NCBI GenBank assembly: GCA_016490735.1
Contig: JAEMWC010000344.1
Span: 412,501-476,500 of the forward strand
DNA length: 64,000 nucleotides
Origin: Pachyseris speciosa
Lineage: Eukaryota; Cnidaria; Anthozoa; Scleractinia; Pachyseridae
Reading direction: 5' to 3'
Shown: in pieces, positions 46,480 through 59,500 of the stretch
Layout: every line of letters begins with the position of its first letter
Position numbering within the stretch: the first letter of the stretch is position 1
Program-made: the position numbers and the translations under genes
The notes under the pieces: model-generated
The model's input: the letters and a program-made list of their open reading frames with translations, nothing else
Databases searched by the model: none
Told to the model about the DNA's origin: nothing

Positions 46480-47090
46480 AAGAGTCAAATACAGTGAAAG
46501 CCGCTCAAATATAAGGCTTACTAAAATCAAAATGCTGAAATCTTGGACATAAAAATGTATCTTTGATGATAGCCCCCGCACAGTGACTACTTTTTAGCAT
46601 GTGGACCACTTTGTTATGAATCATAAATGATCTAATAAATGCCCACTCTCAAATAAATGCCTCATATCTAATAAATGCCCCCCCTGAGGTGTAAAGTTTG
46701 TATTCAATTCGTCCCTCTAATAAACAACTAGTGTCTTATAGACGCCACCCAAGAACCTCTTCAAAAACCAAGGAATTGCACCATAGAGTAAAATCACACA
46801 ATTTATTTAGTTTCTTGCTTGCTTGGTTAGCAAATACAATATTGTATTGTTCAATCTCAAGGTTAAAGTACGTATAGTGCTCATTTACCTTCTTAATTTC
46901 TGTACTCAATATGTCAGTGACTTTCTGTTGGTTTGTCCTAGCTCGGTAACATACAGGAACAACGAGACCCACTTCATGTTTTCGTTTTCCACAAATTTAA
47001 AGTGAAATAAATGCCTCTCCCCAATAAACCCCTCATACAGCTGTATCTATTTTAATGCCCTCCCTAGGTGTTTATTAGTAATGGTAATAG
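46480..47090. repeat. AATAAATGCCC-rich region
   Basis: The phrase AATAAATGCC recurs at least five times (46635-46680 and 47008-47020) with CCCCTGAGGTG and CCCTAGGTG variants. A 78-codon minus-strand frame (46736-46972) lies between the two clusters, with no known motif. It looks like a dispersed element with repeated edges. Confidence 0.4.
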
Positions 47091-47225
47091 GACTGAGTGG
47101 AGTATAATTCAGGGAGTAATCGGGTGAGTGATTTCAAATTGGCCGAGCGCGTAGCGCGAAGCTGATTTGAAATTACGAGCATCATTATCCCTGAATTGTA
47201 CAACACGAAGTCCGATTACCAATTA

Positions 47226-47532
47226 ATTGTGTCAATAACAAAATGCGAGAAACTCTAGAGGTCAATTTTCTAAATTGTAAAATGTATTGTACAAAATAAC
47301 CAAAGGAAATTGTTGCTATTTTACAAAGCGCGAAGATTGACAACTGACACGACATGACAGCTACTACTCAACATACCCAAATAAGGTAACTGTCCGATTT
47401 GGCCTGTCTGATTACAAGTGTTTGTAATTGGACAGCTCAAATCGAACAGTTTGGACCTGAAGCAGTCAATTAAGACACAAATAAGGGCTGTTAAGAACCA
47501 ATCACATTCGAGCATGTTGTTATTGACACAAT
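47226..47532. mobile_element. Small MITE with TA duplication
   Basis: Inverted ends ATTGTGTCAATAACAA lie at both borders, flanked by TA. About 307 bp, no ORF. The sequence just left (47130-47186) forms a separate hairpin with GATTTCAAAT arms. Confidence 0.6.
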
Positions 47533-47994
47533 TAGATCATTTGTGGTAGCTGTTTTACAGCCAATTTACATAAAGCATGACCAGTCAAACATTCAAATTT
47601 CTGTTTGTGACTTTTGATATGCCAATGAAAGCTCTAAGATGCCCCTAGAAATCTCTATGAAAAGCATGAAACGAAAAAAACAAAAACAATAACTGTTATA
47701 TTTATATATTTTATATTAATACATGTAAATGTTATATATTTATATAAAAAGAAATTTCCAGGCTTTCTGTGTTCTTAATTTGGGAAATTCTCAGCATTAT
47801 TTGAAACTATTGCTGGCAATGGTCAAAAACAGTGCACTGGCTTGAATGTAAGTTGTTTCAGGCTGTCAGCGTAGTATTTTAATGCATAAATTTTGAAACA
47901 CCAGCAAACAGGTGTACTTCTCAGATGTAGTGCTATTGCAACAACAATTATCATCATTAGTTTTCTTCTAAATGGTGTTTGTCTTGGTTTTCAG

Positions 47995-48156
47995 TCAGGA
48001 GAGCAGCCAGTACTTTTTGCATTGAAGAGAAAACCATCTGATGTATTTATAAATAGAGGAGCTTATGGACTCTCACTTGTGGGAATCTTTATCTCATTTT
48101 ATGGAGTTTATCTTATGGTCCAGGACACAAACATGAAAAAACAACTGAAGCCTTGA
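47995..48156 (+). CDS. COX7A: Cytochrome c oxidase subunit 7A-like, terminal exon
   Basis: The frame after a TTGGTTTTCAG acceptor reads SGEQPVLFALKRKPSDVFIN and continues through one transmembrane helix (YGLSLVGIFISFYGVYLM) to a basic end and TGA. The K, D and R landmarks (K-R-K-P-S-D-x-x-x-x-R, then hydrophobic helix) align one-for-one with the C-terminal half of animal COX7A, a nuclear-coded single-helix subunit of complex IV in the inner mitochondrial membrane. The length from the Pro to the end is right. The upstream part of the open frame (47893-47994) is likely intron: it is hydrophobic and not presequence-like. The acceptor could instead be four bases further on. Exons with the mitochondrial presequence were not found. 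Poly(A) signals occur at about 48869 and 49300. Confidence 0.6.
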   Translation, partial: SGEQPVLFALKRKPSDVFINRGAYGLSLVGIFISFYGVYLMVQDTNMKKQLKP

Positions 48157-48159
48157 ATC

Positions 48160-50780
48160 AGTCCTGCATGCATTTCAGTAATCATCAATAATGTTCTTCA
48201 TGTTGGACCCTCCAATTGCGAGAATGCGGATCTGGAGTTCAAGAGTTGTGGTTGAGTGCATGGTTTGTATTGTGCAGGACACAAATGATATTGTGGAGAT
48301 ATCAACACACCAGACATTAAGAGCTGTTGTACTCAAGACTGCATCAGCTGAGAGGGCTGATACAGTGTAGTTTTGGAAAGCAGTCATATGGCCAGTGCCT
48401 TCTCTTATTAGTGTCTTTACTGCAGCCCAGGCTTTTTTGGGGTTAAAATTGTGAATTATCAGTAGTTTTTTGGGGAGGGGGAAGGGAGTTAAAAATTTTC
48501 TGATGAACTACCTTTGGGTCAAAAGACTTTGGCAAGTCCTTTTAACGAAAGCATGTACCCAGGATTGTCATTTTTATGCTGCCAAACAGTTTCAGGTACA
48601 ATTTTTGATGTAAATGGATTCATTGAAAAGGACTATAAATTACTGTAGAATAATGAGATTTGTATGGTTAATGAGTCAAAAAATAAGCAAGTCTATGCAG
48701 TTTTGGCTATAATTGCCCACTTTTCAGCTTCAAGAAGTAAAAGTTATTGACCTGCATTACATAAACAACTAACCAAAAGAGAGTGTATCAAAAAAAGAAA
48801 TAAAAATGACGAATTCACTTTAATTTAGAGTAGATATTTTAAATTGTTTGAATGTGCTTTTGTGTACAATAAATTATTATTTATTTGACATCCATTTTTA
48901 TTTATACACAGCAGGTCAGTGTTTCAGGGAAAAAATTTTTTTCCATCACTGACAGACTCATCAACATCAACTTTCTATATTTCCTTTCCTTTCCTTATGT
49001 TTCTCCCTGTTTTCCACGAAATAATTGTCAGTGTCAGTGATGGTCTTCTAAACAAACATTCAACAGTTAAGTATTTTCTGTATGTTACAGTGAAAAAAAA
49101 AGAATGATATCATTACAGTGATCTTGATTGATACTTATACCATTAACTCAAGATTGCCTTGCTCTTTGTAAGGCATAATTGTGTATACACATGCGTGTAC
49201 ATCTTTTCTTTTCTTGTTGTCGGTTTATTACATGTATGTTAATGTAGAATTTTGGCCTTGTATATATTTTGAATTAAAAAGTGCATGTTAAAAACTGTAA
49301 TAAACTGACTTGTATGTTTGATCAAATCATGATAATGTACATGTAGTGTGGAGAAATGGGGGCAAACACATTGGGTAAGATTGCACTGGCATTGAAATTC
49401 CATCAATACAATGAAAAGAAAAAAAAGAAAAGGTTCAACACATGCAAGCTCACTGCTGAGGAGGTTATCAAGGAGTCAGCTACAGACAACAGTGTAGAAA
49501 AAAAAAGTGTCCAAACTACAGCTGCAGTGAAAAATAGTCAAAGGTGGGCAACTGGAAATTTCTATCGTCTGATGAAGCAACTAACAATCATTTTGCCAGT
49601 GAGACCAAGGAAGTTAGATCATAGAAGGGAAATGTCATTATTTATTTTAAAAATAAACACTATTATAATACACCTCTCATAAATTATTAATGAAAAGGCT
49701 TTCAATATACTTTATAATAATTAAGGTTTGAATGACAGTGTTTCAATTTCACTGAAATAAATAATGTGGAAAGTCTGAATGCAATACGTTTGAAACAATG
49801 TTAATAGTGTAATGAAAGGCAATTGTGGACAATATGCTGACTAATGTAGCGAGGTTTTACTATCTTCAACAATTTCCAAAATACAGATGTAACAGAGTTA
49901 TCACAAACAATTGAAATGTTATTAGATATAATTTCATTGCATTGTAATAAATTATTAAACTGTAATGTAATCATAAGGTAATAATATTAATTTTAGTACT
50001 AAAGTACATATTTTGCTACTTGTCTTGTGGCAAGAAGTTTACTCTGCAAGTTGCAGAAAGGCAACAGTTAAATGAACCTTCGCTCATGTGCGATATGTGG
50101 ATAAATAAAATTACTTCATCTCTTGATGCAACTTCAATAGAGCATGAAAGGGAATGTTGCACGTTAAATTTGAATTTTTATATAGTCTTTTTACCAAAAA
50201 CAACCGAAGAAATAGACTATTTCTAAATCTTGCTGATTTGATTTTGTATGCAAGACAATAAGGTAATTCAATGACCCCTATTTGTCAGGCATGATTAACA
50301 ATTTCAACACGTTAATGACAAAGCATATCTTTCTGCGTGACATACAAAATTATGTATATTGCAAGATATCTGTTGAGTGCGCTTGACAAATATTGAGCAC
50401 GCTATGACCATATTTTGGACATTGTCACAATATGTTGAATAGTGGGTGATATACCATGGCTACTAAGCCAATGAAAGCTCTGGAATTGCATGAACTGTTT
50501 GATGAACCAGTTCATAAAATGACATGGAATTGTACACCTTGAGCAAATACTTCAAATAAAGCAAGAAGAAAAATATTAATAGTAAAATCAGCAAAAACAA
50601 ATTTTGAGGCTCCTGATGTTTCCAAGTGAGAATTGCTCTGGTAATTAATTAAGAGTCTTTTTCAGCAATAATCCCACCCATCCTATCATTTTCCGTTATG
50701 TTAACTGGCATAAAGCCTTACTCTTTAGCAAAAGTGGCCTTGAAATTTATAGCTATCTTATAAAATATGTTGTTTTATTA
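48160..50780. other. 3' flank of the COX7A-like gene, no further gene recognised
   Basis: Largely AT-rich. Contains a 108-codon plus-strand frame at 49356-49682 with a lysine-rich run and no motif. AATAAA words at about 48869 could end the COX7A-like transcript. Confidence 0.4.
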
Positions 50781-50789
50781 TATATATAT

Positions 50790-50941
50790 ATATAAACACC
50801 AATGAAATACCAAGTGATCTTTTGCACAAAAACATGATATCTTGACACATGAAAAGATCACCATTGCTATGGTTAGAAAATAAATCATACCTTTTGCAGC
50901 AAAAGGGAAATGGTTTGGTATTTCATTGGTGTTTATATAAT
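50790..50941. mobile_element. Short MITE
   Basis: A 24-bp perfect inverted pair (TATATAAACACCAATGAAAT and onward) lies at 50790-50814 and 50916-50941. It encloses about 100 bp with no coding potential. It is adjacent to a (TA)n run that may have been the target. Confidence 0.75.
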
Positions 50942-50943
50942 AA

Positions 50944-52080
50944 ATAGAACAATAATTATATTACATGGCCGCTTGAAGATAATCTTAAATTTCTCTTTTT
51001 ATGTTGAAAAACCCTTGAAGAGGAGAACTTTTATTACCGGTATCTCTGCGTGGCCATGTAATATCCTCTAGAACCTCAACACATTATGTATGGGCAACAT
51101 TGACTATTTTAACAATAATAGCAGCAGACCTGCCTGTCACTTAAAATGAACCCAGTCAAAAAGGGCTCACGTCTTAGACTCCTATGCAGACCTTCTTCTG
51201 GCTTGTAATTCAGTGTTGAGATTGGCCATTTGCCCAAGTCTGATGCTTTTAGGTTGAACAGGGCCCAAGTTATGGACTTTAAAACAGTTCAAAATCCACA
51301 CATAATTATGTCTCAAGTTTTGAGGCTGCATCCCCCCAAACCATATTAAACTCATCGCCAACTGACGAGCTTGGAACTGGTGCCTTAAAAGTTAGCGGGT
51401 AGGGCCTGAGGTAATCCAGGTCCAGCAGGGAGGTATCCATGGTAACCCCACAAGCGGGAACAACCCCAGCAGCATCCGCTATCAGACACTGTCACACTGA
51501 ACCTAGTCCAGTGGAAAATACTTACCTGACCTAATGGTCTTACCTCCTAAGACAAGTAACCCTTTGGGAAGGGAGGGCGGGGCTAACGAATCTGCAAAGA
51601 TTTGCACAAACAGCACTGATCTGCAACAATCGCTAGAATGCAATGCTATACGAGATTGCCACTGCAAATTCCAAGGGGAGCCCTACAGGTCATGTGCAAG
51701 AATGGGCTAGACCGCTGGCCACATTGGCTCAAGGTTAACCTTGCCTAAATTACATTTAGCCACATGAAATTCTTAAAATATATTTTTTCAGTTCTGTAGT
51801 GCTCAACTGTAAAATCCCATCATGCACCCTACTATTTGGAAATAACTGAGGTGAAAACCTCTGAGTTTGGCTATTTTTACGATTATCATAGAAATCGTAA
51901 CAAATTTTAAGAGTCTGTATGGTTTGCGGGGATGTTATCATTGACAAGAAATTACAAAAGAGACATTTGTATGGATTTTGAACCAATTATTGTCTCAAGC
52001 TCCAAGTAACTTGATCTCTGTTTAACCTAAAAGCATAAAACCTGGTCAAATGACCCATCTCAATGCAATCTTTCATGTGA
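50944..52080. other. Unassigned intergenic DNA
   Basis: Lies between the COX7A-like exon and the 3' end of MINDY3. A GC-richer block at 51340-51700 includes ATACTTACCTGACC, which resembles the U1 snRNA 5' end for 11 bases only. No RNA fold supporting U1 was seen. Confidence 0.45.
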
Positions 52081-52089
52081 TGGTGTCAA

Positions 52090-52095
52090 TTTATT
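52090..52095 (-). terminator. Candidate polyadenylation signal of MINDY3
   Basis: AATAAA on the minus strand, about 118 bp past the stop codon. It is the nearest canonical signal downstream. Confidence 0.5.
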
Positions 52096-52212
52096 GAATG
52101 ATTGGTTAAAATTTGAAACTTGAAAGTTACTAAGCAGTTGTCTCAAAATAGAAATTTTATCTCAGTTCCCTCTGTTGATGTAGTACAGCAGTGTTTTCAA
52201 GTGCAGTTCTCA

Positions 52213-55200
52213 TCAGTTTAAGGAAGGCACTTGTTTTCCCTGCCATTCAAGTGATATTCCAGGCCACTTAGTCTTAAGACATGACACAATCTGTTGCTCT
52301 GCAATGTGGCTAAAATCAGACGGCTCTATGGAAGCAAGTCCCTCTATGTACGCAACCTTTAAAGGGCAAGAAATCACCATGATACAAGTGTACATGATCA
52401 ACCCTAATTTGAATGATTAGTTCTTTTTTAAAACATCACTCCTGTTTTGTTTCCATGGCAATATATTATATGCTATGAACTTCATCAGTGATAATAATAA
52501 TAATATACTCAAGATCTTCATCACCAACACAACCACTTACCATCATCATCCTAATCTCTGTTCCACACCTCAACTTCCCCAAACATAATTCATATACTGG
52601 TAATAATAATTATGATGATTATTACTTTGGCTGAAGGCACAAAGTATTAATCTGGGCTTCGCTTATTCTTGTTTTTATTTGGTCACAAATCACTGTATGC
52701 GCTCTTAATTGCATGCATCAAATCTTTGCACCTACACAACTAAGATTTGAATGAAAAGTCAGCCAAAGTGAAGGCTCCTTTAAGCCTCTTGTCATTGTTA
52801 TCACCAACGCCACATTCCTTGTCTGCGCCCTTAAACTGTTGTAGTCAACGTCAACATCACCATCTCCATCACAAAACACAATCACCGCTCTCCACCACCA
52901 TTCACATCATCGTCATTGTTATCAGTGTACTACAGATACATACACAGTCTATCAAAACAATATGGTTATATATTTTTTCTGGCAAAGTAAGTTAAAATAA
53001 AATTATATTCTAACTTTTTTATTTCCATCCTCCTCTCTAACACCAAGTCCATTATAATGAAATGCTTTAAATGGTTTGACATCATTATCAGATGAATCCT
53101 ATAAAAACAACATTTTGTACAGTTAGGAGAGATTTGAGAAGTCCTGTAATGGAACAAAAATTAATTTTTACAAAACAAAATCCTCCCCCCCACCCCTTTC
53201 AGCTTTCAAAATTTAATAGTCAAATTTGACATCATTCATAAAAAGCCCTCACTTTTTCAAAATTTAGGCCACAGACAACATCATTAGTCTACGTAGCAAA
53301 AGAGAGTGGGAGAGGCCAAATGAAACCTTACAAAGGACTGTTATGATGAAGTCGACAGAGATGGGTCTAATCTACAATGATGGACAAAACCCCTTAGCAC
53401 AAACGTCACAAAGTTCCCTGTGCTCTGTTACCATAACCATCCAAAAAGCAGCTCAAAGCGTCTGAAACAGGGTTTTGCACCCCAACCAGTGTTGAAGATC
53501 ATGAAACATTTGGAGAGCAGTTGCGCTCAACATTGTAAGATGATGGTGAGAGAGGGTGAGGACAATTTTGATTCCTGCAAAAAGTGTCTGTGTGCAAACA
53601 CAAATATATCTGCCTGAATTAGAATAAAAGCAGTGAAGGCTTTTGTCCTTGATTGTAGGGTGAAGCTCAGTTAATAAGGTTGTGCTAAGGACAGCTCTAA
53701 AATAATGGAAAGAGGTTAATGCTGCCATTTGTCTTACGGGATGGATACCAGTCAGCACAACTATCAATGATAGTTTTATGTATGTTGCCAAACTTTTACG
53801 TTCAAGTCCAACTCATTCTGAAATGAAAAATTCCCTCCAATAAAAAAAAAAATTACCGTTTATAATATTCCTACGAAAATAAGCACTAAGACTTTTTGAA
53901 CTACATGACTGTATGGTAAATAATTAATACATGTACATGCATAAGGCCTACCAGATTAGTTGAGAAAAATATTAAATAAATTAAAACAATTCATACCTCG
54001 CCTGGAAAGAACTCTGTCAGAAAATTCTGTAGAAGAATAATTCCCATGGAGTCTTGATCAAGACGCCCTTTCATAAATGATACACTGCAAATAAGAGGAT
54101 ACATTCTGTTGTTAGACAGAAGCATGTAGTCAATTTTTAAATGCTGACACTCTGACTATACTTATCTTAAAGTATATATACATGTACATCTGTAGTTAAG
54201 CACTGTATGGTACTCACTGCAGCTTATAATTATAGACTTCATAATCTTATGGCCCGAGCAAAGGCTATCAACATTGTTGGCCAATATTAATAACATCCAG
54301 CATTTGCATCGGAAGCTATGCTACATGTATGATTAAGAAAACTTACTACTCAGGATCAGAAACAAGTCCAAGATCTTCTAACACATTTCCAAGTTTATCG
54401 CTTGTTATGAAGCCATTATCTATTGAAATAAATAAATGAATGAATGAATGAATAAATGCATGAATAGTTTGTGAGTGCTGACCGCTTAATAAATCACTGG
54501 GGATTGAAGCAACCATTTCCCTGATATTTAAACATAAGAAATTTGAACTAACTAAATACAATAATATTAATATTATAACTACATTTATCTGAACCTTGAC
54601 TACATCCTTTCAGCTTACAACGTGATGCTGAACTTCTACAAAATAAAACAAAATTACCTGTTTTTATTACTAAGTAAACAGACAATTTCTGTCAACTTCG
54701 TAAACCTTGTATGACAGTTTTGCAAGTCAACGATAGCTTTAAGAGAACATTATTCAAATTTACTTCTTATTAAGACTGACAAGTAAATATAATATAAGCT
54801 GCTTGATTTTGTTAATAGTTATATAAAACATGAAACTTTAATTTCCAGCCTGTAATAAGGCCTGTCCCTTCCACTTACCCTGTTGGTCATGAGATTTAAA
54901 TATTCGCAATCCCTTTTCTCTTTCACTTTCTGATCCTGTTAGACCTTGTTCCTGAAAGAAAGCAAAACACTTACAGTTACAACAGAGAAAAATTTAATTA
55001 TTGTTCAGTATAATTTTATCAAATGGATAAAGATTATTTTCAGTTGTTAAAATAATGAAAGGACAATTCAATTTTCCTACCTGAGAAAAGAACACTGTAA
55101 GATGTGTTTCGCTACCAAGCAGCCATATTGGAGACTTTGGAGATTTTAAAAAATTACCTACCTACGAACAAACACACCAAAAGAAGTTAAGTTAATGTTG

Positions 55201-56531
55201 AACTGATACACTGACAGTTCTTGAAGGTGCATTGCGGCTGGCAATACCTGTAGCTACAAGATGGGCATTTTAAAAGTAAACAAACCTTCTGGTATTTGTG
55301 TATGTTGTAGGTGAAAAAAATGAAATTCAGGTCCAAATGAATTTCACCTAGGTCAAAACATAGTAGCTAATGGTCAAAATGAAATTCCTTTGTCTTTTAA
55401 CCCTAATTATTCATGAATCACAAGTAATTAGGGTTAGCAGATGAAGGAAATTCATTTTGACCTGAATTTTATTTTGACATACAACATGTGCATGGGAGTA
55501 GTTTCCCAAAAGAAACAAACAAGAAATGAACAACAGAGAAACAAACAAACAAAAACAAAACAGGGAATTTCCCTCTCACCTCGCAATATCTATGAGCTTC
55601 TAAAAGTGTCAAAAATCCTATACAAGACTGTTCAGGAATACCTTTCAGTTCTGGGAAGTTTAATAGTATTTTATTAATATTAGACACTTCAGTGCAAATC
55701 ACACAACTGACAAGAACCCAGTAAACAAAAGTTGAAAAGTTGTCAGTGGCCATTTGGATTGGACCCCATTTGTTGAGGTCTGGCATTAAAAACACCTGAG
55801 ACGCTCGCAGGATCAGTTTCCCAGGGGTACACGTAGAGGTTTTTTAGTCTTTGTAATTGGTATTCACTGTTTTGGTGGAACCTTTAAGCACAGAGTTCAT
55901 GCACACTTTACCTACCAAGACCTGAAAGTACTCTAGATGAGTCCCAGACATTTGATACACTGTGACCAGTCAGCATCAGATTTATCAAAGTTTGACTAGA
56001 AAAAAGGGAATAAAACAACACTTTAACAGAAAAAGACCACCTGGTAAGAATTTACAATAAAATCAAAAGTCCAAATGAAATAAACCAATGAATGAATTAA
56101 TCAAACACTGAGTAAATCAAAAGTTACAGTAAGTAAATTTATAATATATAGATTTAGCCAAGCCTAAAAGCTGAGCTCCATGGTTTAATACTATTTTTAT
56201 TATTTACTGGTATTGAGCAACTTCGCATGGCTTTCCTTGGCCCAATATTTTGTGTTTAGAGCAGTCAACAGGAATTGACCGCAATTCACAAACCACAGAT
56301 TGAATAACAAAACATTACACTGAAGAAAACAAATTACGATGCGTGGGTTCATAGGTTTCTTTGGAGAAGTTGGGGAAATTAGACATCAAGTAACAAGCAT
56401 ACATGTATTTCGTAGTACGTTAATACAAATATATTTATTGCTAAGCAATTTTGAGATAAGCTTAAATGTCGGAGAAAACAGAAAAAGGAAAAGAAACCAA
56501 TGGTTGGATAGGTAATCGTATGGGGCCAAGA

Positions 56532-56571
<40 letters not shown>

Positions 56572-59500
56572 TGAAATTATCCTCTTCACGCAAAGCACAA
56601 GTAATACTAAAGCCCCAACTAAACAAACGATCAAACATTTTCCTGATCAATGTCATTGTGTTTGACAAACATACATGTAACGTTGGGTGACTGGCCGAGA
56701 AACAATTTCCTTGCTAGCAGAGTTCTCTGCCGGCGAGAAACCTCTGCTAGCAGGGAAATAAGCAATGTTTGACCAAACACAAGACAAAGCAAGTACACAG
56801 GATGATTTTTGCATGTTATCACTGAAATTTTGATGTTATGTGCTTCGTTTGGTTTGCTTTATACTGACTGTGCACTTTCTTGGCTGGGTTGAATGATCAA
56901 ACATTTGCTCGTAGAACAAAATGTTGGATGAAAATGAAAGGCATTTCAATGTAAAGTTGAGAGAGGTGGCTAAATGGTCAAACATGCTCTTCCATGATGA
57001 TGTTGGATGAAGTGTTTGATCATTTGCCCTGGGCTTAATGCTTAAGTTTACGAGGACTCATTGCGATTACGTGTTATTAAGATAAGGGCAAACGTTTTTT
57101 AACACTGATGAGGCACCGACATCGAAAAACACTGAAAACACGCAGCCATGTGGAGTAAAAACACTCGTTTGCTTGCAAGGAAAACAATAAATCAAACGTC
57201 AAACAAATCAACTACTTCTTTGTGTAAGAAACGAGTAGAGATGATTATTATTTATATCCAGTCAAGAGAAAAATACAATTTCATTCCTGAACAAAAGTAA
57301 CAATGATTAACGACATGTAAAGCTTCAATTTATTTGATTCAGTCACCAGTGTGTTGTAGAGCCTGGTTTAGTACCACTTGAAATATGCATCGGGAAAAAG
57401 AGCAAATGGTCTGTCCAAAAAAGAACTTCTTCCACTAACTTTGAGCTTTTCGTTCCTCCCATTAATGCCGGTGAACTATTAAGTGACCTTTCTTGGTGAG
57501 CTGCAAGATGCCGCAGTAAAGTGAAAGCCCTTGAAGCGTTGAATCATTTTGTTTTTCAACAACACAAGCCCGGCGTCATGCAAGTCGATCCGGTTTTTAA
57601 GTGTTTCCTGGGACAAATCTTCTGCCCTTCCTTTTGAAGTTTTTATCACTTGAAAATTCTCCTTCCAGAGTATCTGTTAACTAGTTCTTGATTTTTATGC
57701 CTTTTACGTGAATTAAGAGACAAACGTCGAAGATGAAGTTGTTTTGGTCAAAATGAAGAAACCAACTGAATGTGAAATCTCGAGCCACAGAAAGCATGCC
57801 GAAAATTAACCCTTGTTTTGGCTTGGGTGTCTCCTTTTGGTTAAGTTAACCTGACTTGAGCCTGCAATCCAATTGAAAACCAGTACCTGGTCAGTGGCCA
57901 ACTTCAAAGAACAGCTGCCCTCGATGAGCTTTAAACTTGAGCCCGTGATATGGTGACGTGATACTGGTCAGCGGATACCTTGTTTTGACAGGTGTCAATT
58001 GACCATGACATGGATGACCAAAATTAAAGATGTATGCTGTAAACTAGCTCTTCAGCTGGCATATAGCTGCCATGTTGGATTATTAATTATTATTATAATT
58101 ATTATTATTATTATTATTATTATTAGGATATTAACTCAGTGGCATTTCATATTGGCATACATGGAAGGGCTGATGTATGTATGGTCAGTCGGTCATACGG
58201 TGACATCATAACCAAATTTTTTCAGACAGATGGGTTACCATATTTTCTTACTCATGGTGTTCCGTGCGCGCCGAAGGCGCGCAGAGCTCTCCGCTATAAT
58301 GATTAACTATTTAACTATTTTTGATTGTAGAGTCATGATGACAGTTATTCAAGGTCTTTAGAGAGTTTACTAGTTAATAATGCATCTACTAGCTGTTACT
58401 ACTTCAAATTACAAATTCATCTACCTTCCATGGCCAAAATTCATATCCACTAAAGGTTCTCCTACATCTTCCATTTCTGATTTGATACTTTCTATACCCT
58501 GACAACAAAAGATATTACTAGTCAGATAGATATTTTTTTCTTTTCCTCCCCAGCTTAGATTATCTGACTGTACTCCTTACCATACAGCCAACTTTGCTAG
58601 AGATAGATGTAAGAACAGCCAGAGGAAGCTTTAAATTTCAGCCACCTGCGATGCAACTGACTGATGGCAGATGATGATGACTTCATTAACTCACTCTCAT
58701 ACTGGTGTTTTGAGTGACTGTGCGTTCTCTAGCAGGCAAGGGTTGCTGGCAGTTTCTGCCTATAACGGCTCCAGCTACAGCTGTATGCTGCCCACTATTA
58801 ACAAAACTTTTTACAGGGCTGACTTTAGATTGCAGTGACTATTAAATAAATTTTAATTAAAGGCCAATAAAAATTTGTACAGTTATGCACAACTGTAGTA
58901 ATATGCACTATTCCAAATGAATGCCTAATGTACATGTAAGCTAGCTTTGTTTCTCTTTTACTTTTTTACAGTCTGTAATATTATTTGTACACAAATATTA
59001 TGTTTGAATAAGTGTGAATAAACTGAAATGAAATGAACTGAACACAAGCACATAGAAAAGAACAAGTTTTGTTCCGCACAAAAAATGTACATACGTACTA
59101 AAATAGATTGGGAAGGGAAAGAAAAATTTTTTACACAGTCAGTGGAACATGCTGAAAAACTGGAGAAATGAGGCGACAGCTTGCGCTTTACAAGCTAATT
59201 GTAGCAAACTGAACACTGTTCTGGTAGTAATCTGTCTTCCCTTTTCTTTTTCTATTGCATGTTGTTGTTCATTTTTCCTACTGTAATGTATTTTTTTGTC
59301 AATAAAGTGTGTTAATAAAATTGTAGCAAACACTGTAAATTAATTCTTAAAATTTTATACAGTCTGTCTGCCAGTACACACCTTGGTTAATAATATTGAA
59401 TAGAGAAATAAGAGAACACCAAATCTTCCCTCTAACATCCCTATATTCTTGTTGATGACTTGATTGACCTCTTCAGAAACACAGCAATGGACCTGGCTGT

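Noticed and set aside
46736..46972. 78-codon minus-strand frame between AATAAATGCCC clusters
   Set aside because: Possibly a remnant element protein, but no transposase motif or homologue is recognised.
49356..49682. 108-codon plus-strand Lys-rich frame downstream of the COX7A-like exon
   Set aside because: Contains an A-rich run, no motif and no clear splice context; could be an exon but cannot be supported.
51505..51545. U1 snRNA candidate beginning ATACTTACCTG
   Set aside because: Only the first 11 bases fit; the following stem-loops and Sm site of U1 are not present.
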